Both the position numbers and the translations under genes were made by a program. Under the pieces are notes generated by a model. That model was not told the origin of the DNA. It saw only the letters and a program-made list of their open reading frames with translations, and ran no database searches. A stretch of 64,000 nt of DNA from Hymenobacter sp. YIM 151500-1 (GTDB lineage Bacteria; Bacteroidota; Bacteroidia; Cytophagales; Hymenobacteraceae), in the NCBI RefSeq assembly GCF_025979885.1, contig NZ_CP110139.1:930001-994000 (forward strand). Direction: 5' to 3'. Positions 1-10,210 of the stretch are shown here, one piece after another; the first letter of the stretch is position 1, and each line of letters opens with the position of its first letter.

Positions 1-1083
1 GCTGTAGCCAGCCTGCTTGAGTATCCGCGCCAGGTGGGGCAGGCGCTCTGTCTTGCGCGGGTACTTTATAATACTAGTGGCTGGCTGGTTGGGGTAGCCC
101 GACAGCAAGGCCACCAGGCCCTTCTGGCTTCGGTCGCCGGCGGCGTAGAGGTGGGTGAAGCTCACGCCGGTGCGGGCCAGGCTGTCGAGGGTGGGCGTCA
201 CGCCCGGCTCGCCGCCCAGGTGGCCCACCAGCTTGGCCGTGAAGCTTTCCAAGATGATGAACAGCACGTTGGGCCGCGGGTGGCCGGGGCCGAGCAGCGG
301 CACCGAATCGGCAGCAGCCGGCGGGGTGTACACGCTACGCACCAGGCGCCGGGCAGTGGTGTCGGGCAGGAACTGGTAGGGGTTGGTGGCGCCGCCGTCG
401 CGCAGGCGCAGGGAGTTGACCACGTTCCAGGGCACGTTGACGGCCGCGTGGTTGGCAAACGGCTGAGCCGAGAAGTAGACGTCGCTCTGATTGACCGGAA
501 TCTGCTGCAAGCCCCCGCGCAGGGGCACCACCAGCAGCGCCAGGTAGAGTAGGCCCGCCAGCGCCGCCCGGCCCCGCCCAAACCCGGCCGGCAGGGGCGG
601 CAGCGGCTCCACCAGCCAGCGGTACAGCAGCCACCCCGCGCCCAGCACCACCACCAGCACCAAAATCAGCAGCAGGAGCGGGGCGCTGCCGGCCGAGGCC
701 AGCATTTCGCCGGGCGCGTTCAGGTATTGCAGGGGCGTGGCATCGAGCCGGAAGCCCCAGGCCCGGTACAACTCCAGGTCGGCCACCGTGAACAGGGCCA
801 CTACGGTGCCCAGCACGGCCGTGAAGCCCCGCACCGGTCGTTCCAGCGGAAACCGAGGCCCCGCCAGACTGCCCAGCACGAACAGTACAAATGGGAACAC
901 ACACAGGTAAGCCGCCGCCGAAGCATCGAGGCGTAGGCCGTAGCCAAAGATGCGCGGCACCGAGCCAGCTGGGAGGTCGGCCGTGCGGGAAGCATGGTAC
1001 AGTAGGAAGACTGCCTTGGCGAAGGCGAAGTACACCAGCCAAAACAGAAAGTAGCGCGGCTGAAACGCGAAGCGGGTTCTCAC
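1..1083 (-). CDS. LTA synthase-family membrane sulfatase (partial, C-terminus outside window)
   Basis: The N-terminal 361 codons are present; the gene runs off the left edge. About five hydrophobic segments fill the first ~200 residues (for example FLFWLVYFAFAKAVFLLY and LLLLILVLVVVLGAGWLLY). A periplasmic sulfatase/alkaline-phosphatase-fold domain starts near residue 267 with RPNVLFIILESF, where the Glu is the usual metal ligand, followed by DRSQKGLVALLSGYP. This is the architecture of LtaS/phosphoglycerol transferases, which move headgroups onto lipids or glycans outside the cell. In related Bacteroidota proteins I recall Thr at the nucleophile position; here the aligned residue appears to be Ser. 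The start is GTG at 1081-1083 because no in-frame ATG precedes the first membrane segment. Substrate unknown. Confidence 0.8.
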   Translation of the reverse strand, partial: MRTRFAFQPRYFLFWLVYFAFAKAVFLLYHASRTADLPAGSVPRIFGYGLRLDASAAAYLCVFPFVLFVLGSLAGPRFPLERPVRGFTAVLGTVVALFTVADLELYRAWGFRLDATPLQYLNAPGEMLASAGSAPLLLLILVLVVVLGAGWLLYRWLVEPLPPLPAGFGRGRAALAGLLYLALLVVPLRGGLQQIPVNQSDVYFSAQPFANHAAVNVPWNVVNSLRLRDGGATNPYQFLPDTTARRLVRSVYTPPAAADSVPLLGPGHPRPNVLFIILESFTAKLVGHLGGEPGVTPTLDSLARTGVSFTHLYAAGDRSQKGLVALLSGYPNQPATSIIKYPRKTERLPHLARILKQAGYS

Positions 1084-1129
1084 GCTTGCAAAGAAACGAA
1101 CTGCGGTTCGGAGTTGCCTGCAAGGAGTG

Positions 1130-1234
1130 TTTCTCGCAGGGTTGCGCAGTGGAAGACGCAGTGTTTCGCAGTGTGCTAATGGCGTCTGAACACTGCGAAA
1201 CACTGCGTCTTCCACTGCGCAACCCTGCGAGAAA
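1130..1234. repeat. Perfect 45-bp inverted repeat, CGCAGTG family copy 1
   Basis: Arms 1130-1174 and 1190-1234 are perfect reverse complements separated by a 15-nt loop. The arms are built from repeated GCAGTG/TTTCGCAG blocks. A shorter sibling lies at 38473-38553 and shares the ends TTTCTCGCAG and a loop related in inverted orientation. The element sits between the sulfatase start and the promoter of glutamine synthetase. The rest of the 1084-1439 gap shows only that promoter. Confidence 0.9.
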
Positions 1235-1370
1235 TTAAGTGGGTTGTGAAATAGATGGTTATGCTGTGTTAAGACAATGTTATCTACTGAAAACTGCTAG
1301 GCAAAGAGAGGCATCTATAGATAAAAGATGTATGTTTATCGGAAATGTGCCTTCAAAAAGCATAGGCGTT

Positions 1371-1402
1371 TTGGAAAAGTAGGTTTTCTTGTTCTACTTT
1401 TG
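1371..1402 (+). promoter_or_regulatory. Bacteroidota-type promoter of glutamine synthetase III
   Basis: TTG at 1371-1373 (within TTTTGG), 21 nt, then TACTTTTG at 1395-1402. This fits the Bacteroidota consensus TTTG-N19-21-TAnnTTTG. Transcription would start near 1409, giving a leader of about 30 nt. Confidence 0.6.
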
Positions 1403-1439
1403 CCCTCACCTAACCACAGTAAGTCATTCACCATTTTAC

Positions 1440-3629
<2,190 letters not shown>

Positions 3630-3687
3630 CAGCCAAGGTCAGAGTCGGGCCGGAGTTGGGTGGGAATTTTCTCCGCGCCCCGACTGC

Positions 3688-3722
3688 AAAAAAGCCGTTT
3701 CCGGGTGGGAACGGCTTTTTTT
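3688..3722 (+). terminator. Rho-independent terminator of glutamine synthetase III
   Basis: AAAGCCGTTTCC / GGAACGGCTTT stem with a 5-nt loop followed by a T run, 58 nt after the stop codon. The A-rich left flank makes it usable on the other strand too. Confidence 0.85.
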
Positions 3723-3735
3723 GTTGGGTAATAAT

Positions 3736-3768
3736 AAAAATGCCTATACAAAATGTACAAGCATTTTT
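3736..3768 (-). terminator. AT-rich hairpin terminator, probably for the YbjQ-like gene
   Basis: AAAAATGC at 3736 pairs with GCATTTTT at 3761-3768 around a 17-nt loop. It lies between two convergent genes and carries T runs on both strands. It is about 42 nt beyond the stop of the leftward gene. Confidence 0.5.
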
Positions 3769-3810
3769 ATTTGATAACAATACTGCTTAGTTAAAACGTA
3801 GGTCAGTGTC

Positions 3811-4494
3811 TTAGCTTATACCCAATTCGCGAGTTAGCTTTACGTTCAAATCGTTGTCAATAATACCTGAAAAACGACGAATAGCTCGTCTATTCTTAGC
3901 AGTCTCTGTGAGTAAATTTAGGGCATCAATAGTTTCAGGTCCCATAACATCTGTATTTTCTAACATAACAGCTGTGCCCGACATACATACCATTAGCATT
4001 CCTTTTTGGCCACCAACTTCTGCATAATCTATGTCCGTTCCTAAAATAGCATTGCCGCCCAACTCTATACATTTGAGACGGAGTTGAGTCTGACAGATAC
4101 TCTCGCCACCAGCAATTTTTTGATTGTATGCTTTAGACTGTGCTCCAAAGAAATCTGTCCAACTGCTGGCGAATTCACTGAATACGCCTGTTCCAGTAAC
4201 ACTTTGCCCTGTCACCATACCTAGTGGATAAAACTTCCAGTTAGTGGGGGCTTGCAAAGAGAGAAGAGGTACGTGATGAATATTTTGGTTGAGAGTAGCA
4301 CTTAATTGTTGATGCTTCGCTTTTGCAGCATTGCGGCCTTGCTCAATTAAAGGCTTGCCACATTTTTCACAATAGCCTTCAGCCTTACTGTTTGTGAATG
4401 TGTGGATGAATTCTTTTGCATGGTCATTCAAAGGATAGTTGGAGCCAAAGAAGCTGTCTTTAAGCTCAGACTCGCAATTAGGACAAACTGGCAT
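3811..4494 (-). CDS. Zinc-ribbon protein with YbjQ/UPF0145-like C-terminal domain
   Basis: 227 residues. The N-terminus has two Cys pairs, CPNC (4-7) and CEKC (~42-45), forming a C4 zinc ribbon. The C-terminal half (GESICQTQLRLKCIELGGNAILGTDIDYAEVG) resembles the YbjQ (DUF74) fold, where GANAxxGxxxD is conserved. No enzymatic role is established for this family, and I assign none. Base composition is clearly AT-rich with codons such as ATA, AAT and TTA, unlike every neighbour, which suggests recent transfer. It sits alone in the island 3725-4700. Confidence 0.7.
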   Translation of the reverse strand: MPVCPNCESELKDSFFGSNYPLNDHAKEFIHTFTNSKAEGYCEKCGKPLIEQGRNAAKAKHQQLSATLNQNIHHVPLLSLQAPTNWKFYPLGMVTGQSVTGTGVFSEFASSWTDFFGAQSKAYNQKIAGGESICQTQLRLKCIELGGNAILGTDIDYAEVGGQKGMLMVCMSGTAVMLENTDVMGPETIDALNLLTETAKNRRAIRRFSGIIDNDLNVKLTRELGIS

Positions 4495-4641
4495 TATTAT
4501 GAGATTGTAAGATGTTTGACTTTGTCTTCAATGAACTATTCATTCAAGAAATTAGAAGTGGCGAATGCCTTACTTCAGAGTTTGGTTGCGAATAATTTAT
4601 TTGTATTTTGTTCTCAGCATAGGCATAACAGTATATAAACT

Positions 4642-5070
4642 GTGAAAGAAGAATTAGCTGCACACAGTGCACAAGCAGAAGCGAATATAGAGCAAAACGT
4701 CGCGTCCTGCCAACCCTCCAAGCGCGACCGTGCGGCTAGCGCCCTCGCCTCCACGGCTACGAAGCTGATGCCGCTGCTGGAACTGGTGGAGCGCGTCCGG
4801 CCGCACGTGGAGAATGACTCGGTGTTCAGCTCCCGGCGCGACAAGATCCGGGCGCAGCTGCGGGTGGTGCAGGAGCAGCTGCACGCCGACCAGCCCAAGC
4901 GCAAGGCCGTGGCGCAGGCGTTTAAAATCCTGAGCGAGTTTGTGCGCGAAGAGGCCCACGACGTCACCAAGGACGAGGTGAAGGAGTCGGCGAAGCGGTT
5001 TGTGGTAGCCACGCTCAAGAACGCGCCGCAGCTAATCAGCGCCGCGCAGCAAGCGGGGCTGCTGCGCTAG
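4642..5070 (+). CDS. Hypothetical helical protein, possibly chimeric
   Basis: 142 residues, predicted all-helical from its composition (RRDKIRAQLRVVQEQLH, KAVAQAFKILSEFVREEA). I do not recognise a family. Start is GTG at 4642. The first ~17 codons are AT-rich like the preceding island, whereas the sequence becomes GC-rich with the host's codon use from about 4700. The ORF may therefore be the surviving 3' part of a resident gene fused to imported DNA, or a C-terminal helical module of a lost protein. Confidence 0.4.
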   Translation: MKEELAAHSAQAEANIEQNVASCQPSKRDRAASALASTATKLMPLLELVERVRPHVENDSVFSSRRDKIRAQLRVVQEQLHADQPKRKAVAQAFKILSEFVREEAHDVTKDEVKESAKRFVVATLKNAPQLISAAQQAGLLR

Positions 5071-5119
5071 CGGTTACGCCGTTGCGTGAGCGTTTCGGCC
5101 GAAGAGAGCGGCGGCGTGT

Positions 5120-5482
5120 TTAGGCAAACGGGGCCAGGGCCGCCAGCAGCGTGGTGGTTACCTGGCGCCAGCAGCTGTAGGAGCAGGGCTTGGCCCGGTC
5201 GGTTTGGGAAGCCGTGTGCTTGGCGGTGGCCAGCCAGGCCAGCAGCACCGAGCGGGCCGGCAGGGGCTGGCTGCTGGGAGACAGTCGGTCGGGCCACTGG
5301 TCGGCGGGCCACTCGTGCAGGAAGTACTCGGCCTGGTCGGCAATGCGGGCGAGGCGGGCGGCGGCGTAAGGTTCTTTGTGGGAAATGTAGCGGGCCGACC
5401 GGTAGAGCTGGCGCAGGGAAGCTTGAAGAGCAGAAACGGGGGAGGTGTCGTGGGGCGACGACGGAGCGGAGGGTAGTTTCAT
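5120..5482 (-). CDS. Hypothetical protein
   Basis: 120 residues, ATG start. It is rich in Ala, Ser and aromatic residues (LRQLYRSARYISHKEPYAAARLARIADQAEYFLHEW), with a soluble helical appearance and no signal peptide or known motif. It converges on the preceding rightward ORF, with 49 nt between their ends. No family recognised. Confidence 0.5.
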   Translation of the reverse strand: MKLPSAPSSPHDTSPVSALQASLRQLYRSARYISHKEPYAAARLARIADQAEYFLHEWPADQWPDRLSPSSQPLPARSVLLAWLATAKHTASQTDRAKPCSYSCWRQVTTTLLAALAPFA

Positions 5483-5602
5483 AGTGGCGCCACGTACGGT
5501 CCAGCCGAAGCGACTGGATTGTACAGAGGAGCTTCGAAACGCAGAAAAATCGGAAAAGTTTGTGCCGGGAATTTTCCCGGAAAAGATGGCGTTTTAGGCC
5601 GC

Positions 5603-6103
5603 TTACGCCGGCAATTGGTCCGGCAGCTTGGTGTCGTCGGGCAGCACTTCGGCGCCGGTGCCGTGGTCGGGCGCGAGGCGGCGCCACGCGGCCCGCTTCA
5701 GCTCGTCGAGGCGGGCCAGGGTGTCCTGCACGGGGGCGGCGGCTTTGATTTTGTCGAGGGCGCCGGTTTTCTGAGCTACGCTCAGGAGCTGCTCCAGCAC
5801 CACGGGCAGCACCCAGCCCACCACGCTGGACGCCAGGGCCCCGCGCAGCCCCAGGCGCACGAGCAGGCGGGCGGCCATGCGCTCCAGCAGCAGCTTGCGG
5901 GCGGCGGGCAGGGCGGTATTGGTCAGGAAGTCGCGCACCAGCTGGCCGTTGCCTTTCTGCACTTCGGCCCGCAGCACCTCCTGAATGGATTCGAGGGCCG
6001 AGCGGGCTGCTTTCCGAAACAGCCGGCCAGTCTGCCAGGCCGCCAGCCCCGTGAGTTGGCTAGCCGTGCGGAGGAAATGGGGAAGGAGAGACACGTTTTT
6101 CAT
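5603..6103 (-). CDS. Hypothetical protein with a hydrophobic core helix
   Basis: 166 residues. I chose ATG 6103 (MKNVSLLPHFLRTASQL) because the longer frame upstream only translates a palindromic repeat. Amphipathic helices are followed by a hydrophobic stretch (ALASSVVGWVLPVVLEQLL, ~95-113), compatible with membrane association. No family recognised. The GC-rich 23-bp element starts right before the start codon, an arrangement shared with three other genes in this window. Confidence 0.55.
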   Translation of the reverse strand: MKNVSLLPHFLRTASQLTGLAAWQTGRLFRKAARSALESIQEVLRAEVQKGNGQLVRDFLTNTALPAARKLLLERMAARLLVRLGLRGALASSVVGWVLPVVLEQLLSVAQKTGALDKIKAAAPVQDTLARLDELKRAAWRRLAPDHGTGAEVLPDDTKLPDQLPA

Positions 6104-6130
6104 AAGTAGAGAGGCGCGTTGCACGCGCCC
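6104..6130 (-). repeat. GC-rich start-codon element, copy 1
   Basis: On the minus strand GGGCGCGTGCAACGCGCC is followed by a short pyrimidine-rich segment and then the start codon of the leftward gene at 6103. Same core and orientation as the copies before the oxidoreductase, merR and alaS genes. Confidence 0.8.
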
Positions 6131-6231
6131 GCCGTTAACGAACCGTTTGCACGTGAAGTTCGGCGGATGGCCGCGCACGATTGTGGAGATTGTGGAGGGC
6201 AGTGGAACCCGAAGTCATGCTGAGGGTGGTT

Positions 6232-6339
6232 CGTCATGCTGAGCGAAGGCGCAGCATCTCTACCTCTGGTTAACTTCAATCGTGTAGACAAAGTGGGAGA
6301 GATGCTTCGACTGCGGCTGCGCCTTCGCTCAGCATGACG
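6232..6339. repeat. CGTCATGCTGAGC inverted repeat, copy A
   Basis: CGTCATGCTGAGCGAAGGCG at 6232 is mirrored by CGCCTTCGCTCAGCATGACG ending at 6339. A partial repeat of the end, GTCATGCTGAGGG, lies at 6214. Related copies are at 15781-15888 and 33230-33322. The 6104-6424 gap holds this element and two GC-rich elements and nothing else I recognise. Confidence 0.85.
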
Positions 6340-6399
6340 GTCTTTTTTTCATACGCTTAGATTCATAGGCTTACATCTGAACGACTACGTAAAGCCCAC

Positions 6400-6422
6400 G
6401 GGCGCGTGCAACGCGCCCTTAC
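6400..6422 (+). repeat. GC-rich start-codon element, copy 2
   Basis: GGGCGCGTGCAACGCGCCC then TTACCT then ATG of the quinone oxidoreductase at 6425. The hairpin occupies the place where a ribosome-binding site would lie. Confidence 0.85.
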
Positions 6423-6424
6423 CT

Positions 6425-7396
6425 ATGAACGCCATCGTCATTTCCCAACCTGGCCCCGCCGAAGTGCTGCGCCTGCACCAGCTGCCGCGGCCCAAGCCAG
6501 CGCCCCACGAAGTGCTGATTCGGGTAGCCGCCGCTGGCGTCAACCGCCCCGATGTGCTGCTGCGCGAGGGCAAGTACCGCGGCAGCGGCGACGTAACCGG
6601 CCTGGTGCCGGGCCTGGAAGTGGCCGGCACCGTGGAAGCCTGCGGAGCAGCCGTGTCGCGCTGGCACCCCGGCGATGCCGTGTGTGCCCTGCTGGCCCAG
6701 GGCGGCTACGCTGAGTATGCCGCCGTGGACGCCCGTCACTGCCTGCCCGTGCCAGCCAGCTGGACCTATACCGAGGCGGCTTCCCTGCCCGAAACCGTGT
6801 GCACAGTGTGGCATAACGTGTTTCAGCGGGGGCAGCTCCGGCCCGGCGAAACCCTGCTGGTGCACGGGGGCAGCAGCGGCATCGGCGTCACGGCCGTGCA
6901 GCTGGCCCGCGCCCTGGGCAGCCGGGTGATGGCCACGGCCGGCTCGGCGGAGAAGTGTGCCGCCGTGCGCGCCCTGGGCGCCGACCTGGTAATAAACTAC
7001 CGCACCGAAGACTTCGAGGAAGCCCTGCGCACCTTCGGCGGGGCCGATGTGGTGCTCGACATGGTGGGCGGGCCGTACACGGTCAAAAACCTGCGCCTGC
7101 TGCGCGACGATGGCCGCCTGGTCTTCATCAACGCCATGCAGGGCGCTGCAGCCGAGTTCAACGCCCTCGACCTGATGGCCCGCCGCCTCACCATTACCGG
7201 CAGCACCCTGCGCCCCCGCTCCGCCGAGTTCAAAGCCGCCCTGGCCACCGCCGTGGAGCAGCACGTATGGCCCCTGATAGCCACCGGCCAGTTCCGGCCC
7301 GTCATGCACCGCACTTTTCCGCTGGCCGAAGCTGCCGAAGCGCACCGCCTCCTGGAAAGCAGCCGCCACATCGGAAAGCTGGTGCTGGAAGTGTAG
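6425..7396 (+). CDS. NAD(P)H-quinone oxidoreductase, PIG3/Qor family
   Basis: 323 residues of the zinc-free medium-chain dehydrogenase/reductase family. The N-terminal GroES-like domain contains GVNRPDVLLREGKY (~38-51) and GLEVAGTV (~63-70). The nucleotide fold has LLVHGGSSGIGVTAVQLA (~145-162), in which the Gly-rich AxGGVG-type loop is HGGSSGIG. The Cys ligands of the structural zinc lobe are absent, as expected for PIG3-type enzymes. It probably reduces quinones or enones with NADPH in the cytosol; the true substrate is not readable. Monocistronic. Confidence 0.9.
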   Translation: MNAIVISQPGPAEVLRLHQLPRPKPAPHEVLIRVAAAGVNRPDVLLREGKYRGSGDVTGLVPGLEVAGTVEACGAAVSRWHPGDAVCALLAQGGYAEYAAVDARHCLPVPASWTYTEAASLPETVCTVWHNVFQRGQLRPGETLLVHGGSSGIGVTAVQLARALGSRVMATAGSAEKCAAVRALGADLVINYRTEDFEEALRTFGGADVVLDMVGGPYTVKNLRLLRDDGRLVFINAMQGAAAEFNALDLMARRLTITGSTLRPRSAEFKAALATAVEQHVWPLIATGQFRPVMHRTFPLAEAAEAHRLLESSRHIGKLVLEV

Positions 7397-7416
7397 CATA
7401 CCTGAAACCGTGTCAC

Positions 7417-7608
7417 GCGGGCTGGCGCGAGTTTAGCGCAGCGTAACTCGTGCCAAGCATGGCGTGGAGGCTGCGCCTCCACTGCCGCGCCAGCGGCAAG
7501 CCGGAACCGGGCCGTTAGGGGCAGGCGTGGGTCGTTCTGATGGGGGAGGCTCAGCCTCCCAGCATGGTCGGCACGAGTTACGCTGCGCTAAACTCGCACC
7601 AGCCCGCG
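7417..7608. repeat. 192-bp inverted-repeat element (GCGGGCTGG family)
   Basis: Terminal arms of about 40 bp: GCGGGCTGGCGCGAGTTTAG onward at 7417, mirrored by the arm ending GCACCAGCCCGC at 7608. Inside are two smaller palindromes, GTGGAGGCTGCGCCTCCAC and GGGAGGCTCAGCCTCCC. The element fills the space between two convergent genes, has no ORF, and looks like a miniature non-autonomous element. Confidence 0.8.
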
Positions 7609-7616
7609 TAGCCATG

Positions 7617-8234
7617 CTACGCCTTCTTCCACTTGATGGTGCAGCCGATGGCCTTGGTGGAGTTCACCGAGGCGGGCTTGCCGGCCAGAATGTTGGTCAT
7701 GGCGTTTTCTACGTAGCGGGTTTTCACCTGCTTGGCGTCTTCGGAGTTGTCGTCGATGGCGCCGATGTAGGCCACGGTGAAGCTGTTGCCCTGACGCTTG
7801 AGCACGTAGAGGTGGGGCGTGCGGGTGGCGCCGTAGGCTTTGGCTACGGCTTGGGTTTCGTCGAGCAGGTAGGGGAAGGGGTACTTTTTCTCGCTGGCCC
7901 GCTTCTGCATCTCGGCAAAGGAGTCGCCGGGGGCTACGGCGGGGTCGTTGGGGTTGATGGCCACCACCGGGTAGCCCTGGGGCGCGTACTTCTCGTGCAG
8001 CTGCATGATGCGGCTTTCGTAGGCCTTGGCGTAGGGGCAGGTGTTGCAGGTGAATACGACGATGTAGCCCTTGGCCTGCTGGTTATCGGCCAGCGACACC
8101 AGCTTGCCGTCCACGTTCTTGAGCTTGAAGTCGATGGCTTGGTCGCCCACGCTGTAGCCGCCGGCCAGCGGGCGGGTGGCACTGCTCAGCACCAGCAGCA
8201 GGCCGGCTAACAGAAAGGAAAAGAGCGTTTTCAT
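7617..8234 (-). CDS. Secreted thioredoxin-fold (AhpC/TSA-type) protein
   Basis: 205 residues with signal peptide MKTLFSFLLAGLLLVLSSA. A redoxin fold follows: VGDQAIDFKLKNVDGKLVSL (~29-48), then VVFTCNTCPYA (~59-69), placing a CxxC pair at the peroxiredoxin/TlpA active-site position. The C-terminal KAIGCTIKWK is conserved in this bacteroidetal subfamily. A periplasmic thiol oxidoreductase or peroxidase role is likely. It is followed, in gene order, by no further redox gene, but lies 38 nt downstream of a second secreted thioredoxin, so the two probably form an operon. Confidence 0.85.
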   Translation of the reverse strand: MKTLFSFLLAGLLLVLSSATRPLAGGYSVGDQAIDFKLKNVDGKLVSLADNQQAKGYIVVFTCNTCPYAKAYESRIMQLHEKYAPQGYPVVAINPNDPAVAPGDSFAEMQKRASEKKYPFPYLLDETQAVAKAYGATRTPHLYVLKRQGNSFTVAYIGAIDDNSEDAKQVKTRYVENAMTNILAGKPASVNSTKAIGCTIKWKKA

Positions 8235-8272
8235 AAGCGAAATGAGGTAAGGTGAAAAAAAGAAAACCGGTG

Positions 8273-8761
8273 TCAGCGCAGAAATTTCTGCACGGCTGCC
8301 GTCAGCTCAGCCTGAGTGAATTCCTGCTCGTAGGCAGTCCGCTTGCCGCGGGCGGTGCTGAGCAGGAGCGTAAACGGCAAGGCCCCCGACCACGTGGCGT
8401 CCAGCTTTTCCACCCAGGTGTTGGGGTCTTGCTCGTTCAGCAGCACCACCTCCGACTTCAGCCCCCGCTTGGCCACGAAGGGTCGCACCTTCTTCTCCAG
8501 CTGAGAAGCATAGTCGAGGTTCACGAGCAGCACCTTCACCTTCTGGCCCGCGTAGGCCGCGCGCACCTGCTCAAAGTAAGGCAGCTCTTTCACGCACGGC
8601 GCACACCACGTCGCCCAGAAGTTGACCACGTAAGTAGTATCCGAAGGCCGCGCCAGGCGCTGCTGAAGGTCAGTGAATTTGAGTACGGCCACCCGCTGCG
8701 CCTGGCTTGGTATGGCCAGCAGCAGAGCAGCGGCTAGCACAAGGAAAAGGGTCTGTTTCAT
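8273..8761 (-). CDS. Secreted TlpA/ResA-like thioredoxin
   Basis: 162 residues. Start MKQTLFLVLAAALLLAIPSQAQ gives a clean signal peptide, preferred to an upstream in-frame ATG. The core VVNFWATWCAPCVKELPYF (~45-63) contains the WCxxC active site, followed by KVLLVNLDYASQ and the cis-Pro loop ALPFTLLL (~133). It likely reduces disulfides in the periplasm, for example in cytochrome maturation. It precedes the AhpC/TSA-type gene in the same direction. Confidence 0.88.
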   Translation of the reverse strand: MKQTLFLVLAAALLLAIPSQAQRVAVLKFTDLQQRLARPSDTTYVVNFWATWCAPCVKELPYFEQVRAAYAGQKVKVLLVNLDYASQLEKKVRPFVAKRGLKSEVVLLNEQDPNTWVEKLDATWSGALPFTLLLSTARGKRTAYEQEFTQAELTAAVQKFLR

Positions 8762-9001
8762 AGTGAAGAGATACTGCGCACCGCTCCCGGACAGTTGCGT
8801 GACTTGGTGCTGACGCCGGCCCGCTGGCGCGCTGCTTACCCGAGCCGGCACGTAGCAGTACGCTGCCGTTGACCCAACTCGTTCAGCAGGCAGGTAGTCG
8901 GATGCTTATGCTGACCAGCCCGCCGGCACGCGCCAGCAATAAGAAAGAGGCACTCCTGCAATAGACAGCCACCCGCCGCAGAAGTTGCCCCCAGCCGCCG
9001 C

Positions 9002-10198
9002 TTACTTGGCTGTAAAATCTGGCACTACCTGGAGGCACACCGGCGCGGGCACCTCCGCCGACCGGCCGGTGGGCGTCAGTTGGCCCGTTTGGGCGTTGAT
9101 GCGGAACGTGACGATGGTATTAGAGTTCTGATTGGCGGCCAGCAGGATAGTGCCGCTGGGGTCGAGGGCGAAGTTGCGGGGCGTTTTACCCTGGGTGCTC
9201 ATGTGCTGCACCACTGTGAGGCGGCCGCTGCCGGGCGCCACGGCAAACACCACGAGGCTGTCGTGCCCGCGGTTGGAGGCGTACACAAACCGGCCGTTGG
9301 GCGCCACGTGGATGTCGGCGCAGGTGTTGGCGCCAGTAAATCCCGCGGGCAGGGCCGACAGCGTATGCAGCTCCCGAAACGTGCCCGCGCCGGCATCGTA
9401 GGCCAGCGCCGACACACTGGAAGTCAGCTCGTTGATAAGGTAGGCCCAGCGGCCGTTGGGGTGAAACGTGAGGTGGCGCGGGCCGGCGCCGGGCCGGGCC
9501 GTAAAAGCCGGCGCCGCCAGCGGCGTAAGCCGGCCCTGGGCCGCGTCCAGTTGATACCCAAGCACCTGGTCGGTGCCCAGGTCCACGGCAAACGCAAAGC
9601 GGCCCGCCGGGTCGGGGATGATGCAGTGGGCGTGCGGGGCCGTCTGGCGGTCCGGATTGGGGCCGGCGCCGCGGTGCGGGTGGGTGGCCGCCGGGGGCTG
9701 CACCGGCCCCGTGGGCGCCACCGGCAGCAAGCTCACGCTGCCCCCGCCGTAGTTGGCCACCAGCGCCGCCCGGCCGGTGCCGTCGAGGCGGAGGTAGCAC
9801 GGGCCCGCTCCGCCGGAAGGCTGCTGGTTGAGCGGAGTAAGGCCGCCCGTGCGCGGGTCGATGGCAAAGGCGCTGACAAAGCCGCTGGGCGCGCCCTGGT
9901 ACTCGCTTACTTCGTTGGCCGCGTAGAGGTAGCGGTGGCCCGGCGCCAGCGCCAGAAACGACGGATTTTCGCCGGCTTTCTCGGCCCGCAGGCGGGTGAG
10001 GGCGCCCGTTTTCGGGTCGAGGCGAAACAGGAAAATGCTGTCGGCATCCGGCCGGGCGTAGGTGCCCACGTACACGAGGTAGGCGGGCTGGGGGCGGCCC
10101 GCGCGGGTGCCACCAGCCGCCGCTGCCACCGGCCAGCCCGCCAGGCCCAGGCCGGCCAGCTTCAGAAATTCACGGCGAGAAGAAGAGAGGTCGGCCAT
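9002..10198 (-). CDS. Tat-exported lactonase-family beta-propeller (6-phosphogluconolactonase-like)
   Basis: 398 residues. The N-terminus SSRREFLKLAGLGLAGW is a twin-arginine signal, so the protein is exported folded. Repeated blades carry the motifs YVGTYARPDADSIFLFRLD, HPNGRWAYLINELTSSVS, APNGRFVYASNRGHDSLVVF and DPSGTILLAANQNSNTIVTF, typical of the seven-bladed YbhE/Pgl lactonase family. The family hydrolyses 6-phosphogluconolactone in the cytoplasm in E. coli. An exported member probably acts on another sugar lactone. Confidence 0.88.
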   Translation of the reverse strand: MADLSSSRREFLKLAGLGLAGWPVAAAAGGTRAGRPQPAYLVYVGTYARPDADSIFLFRLDPKTGALTRLRAEKAGENPSFLALAPGHRYLYAANEVSEYQGAPSGFVSAFAIDPRTGGLTPLNQQPSGGAGPCYLRLDGTGRAALVANYGGGSVSLLPVAPTGPVQPPAATHPHRGAGPNPDRQTAPHAHCIIPDPAGRFAFAVDLGTDQVLGYQLDAAQGRLTPLAAPAFTARPGAGPRHLTFHPNGRWAYLINELTSSVSALAYDAGAGTFRELHTLSALPAGFTGANTCADIHVAPNGRFVYASNRGHDSLVVFAVAPGSGRLTVVQHMSTQGKTPRNFALDPSGTILLAANQNSNTIVTFRINAQTGQLTPTGRSAEVPAPVCLQVVPDFTAK

Positions 10199-10210
10199 AG
10201 GATGAAAGTT

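Noticed and set aside
335..1222. 295-codon open frame on the minus strand overlapping the sulfatase
   Set aside because: It is a frame-shifted shadow: the GTG-initiated frame gives five membrane helices and the sulfatase motif, this one gives low-complexity Ala/Gly/Arg.
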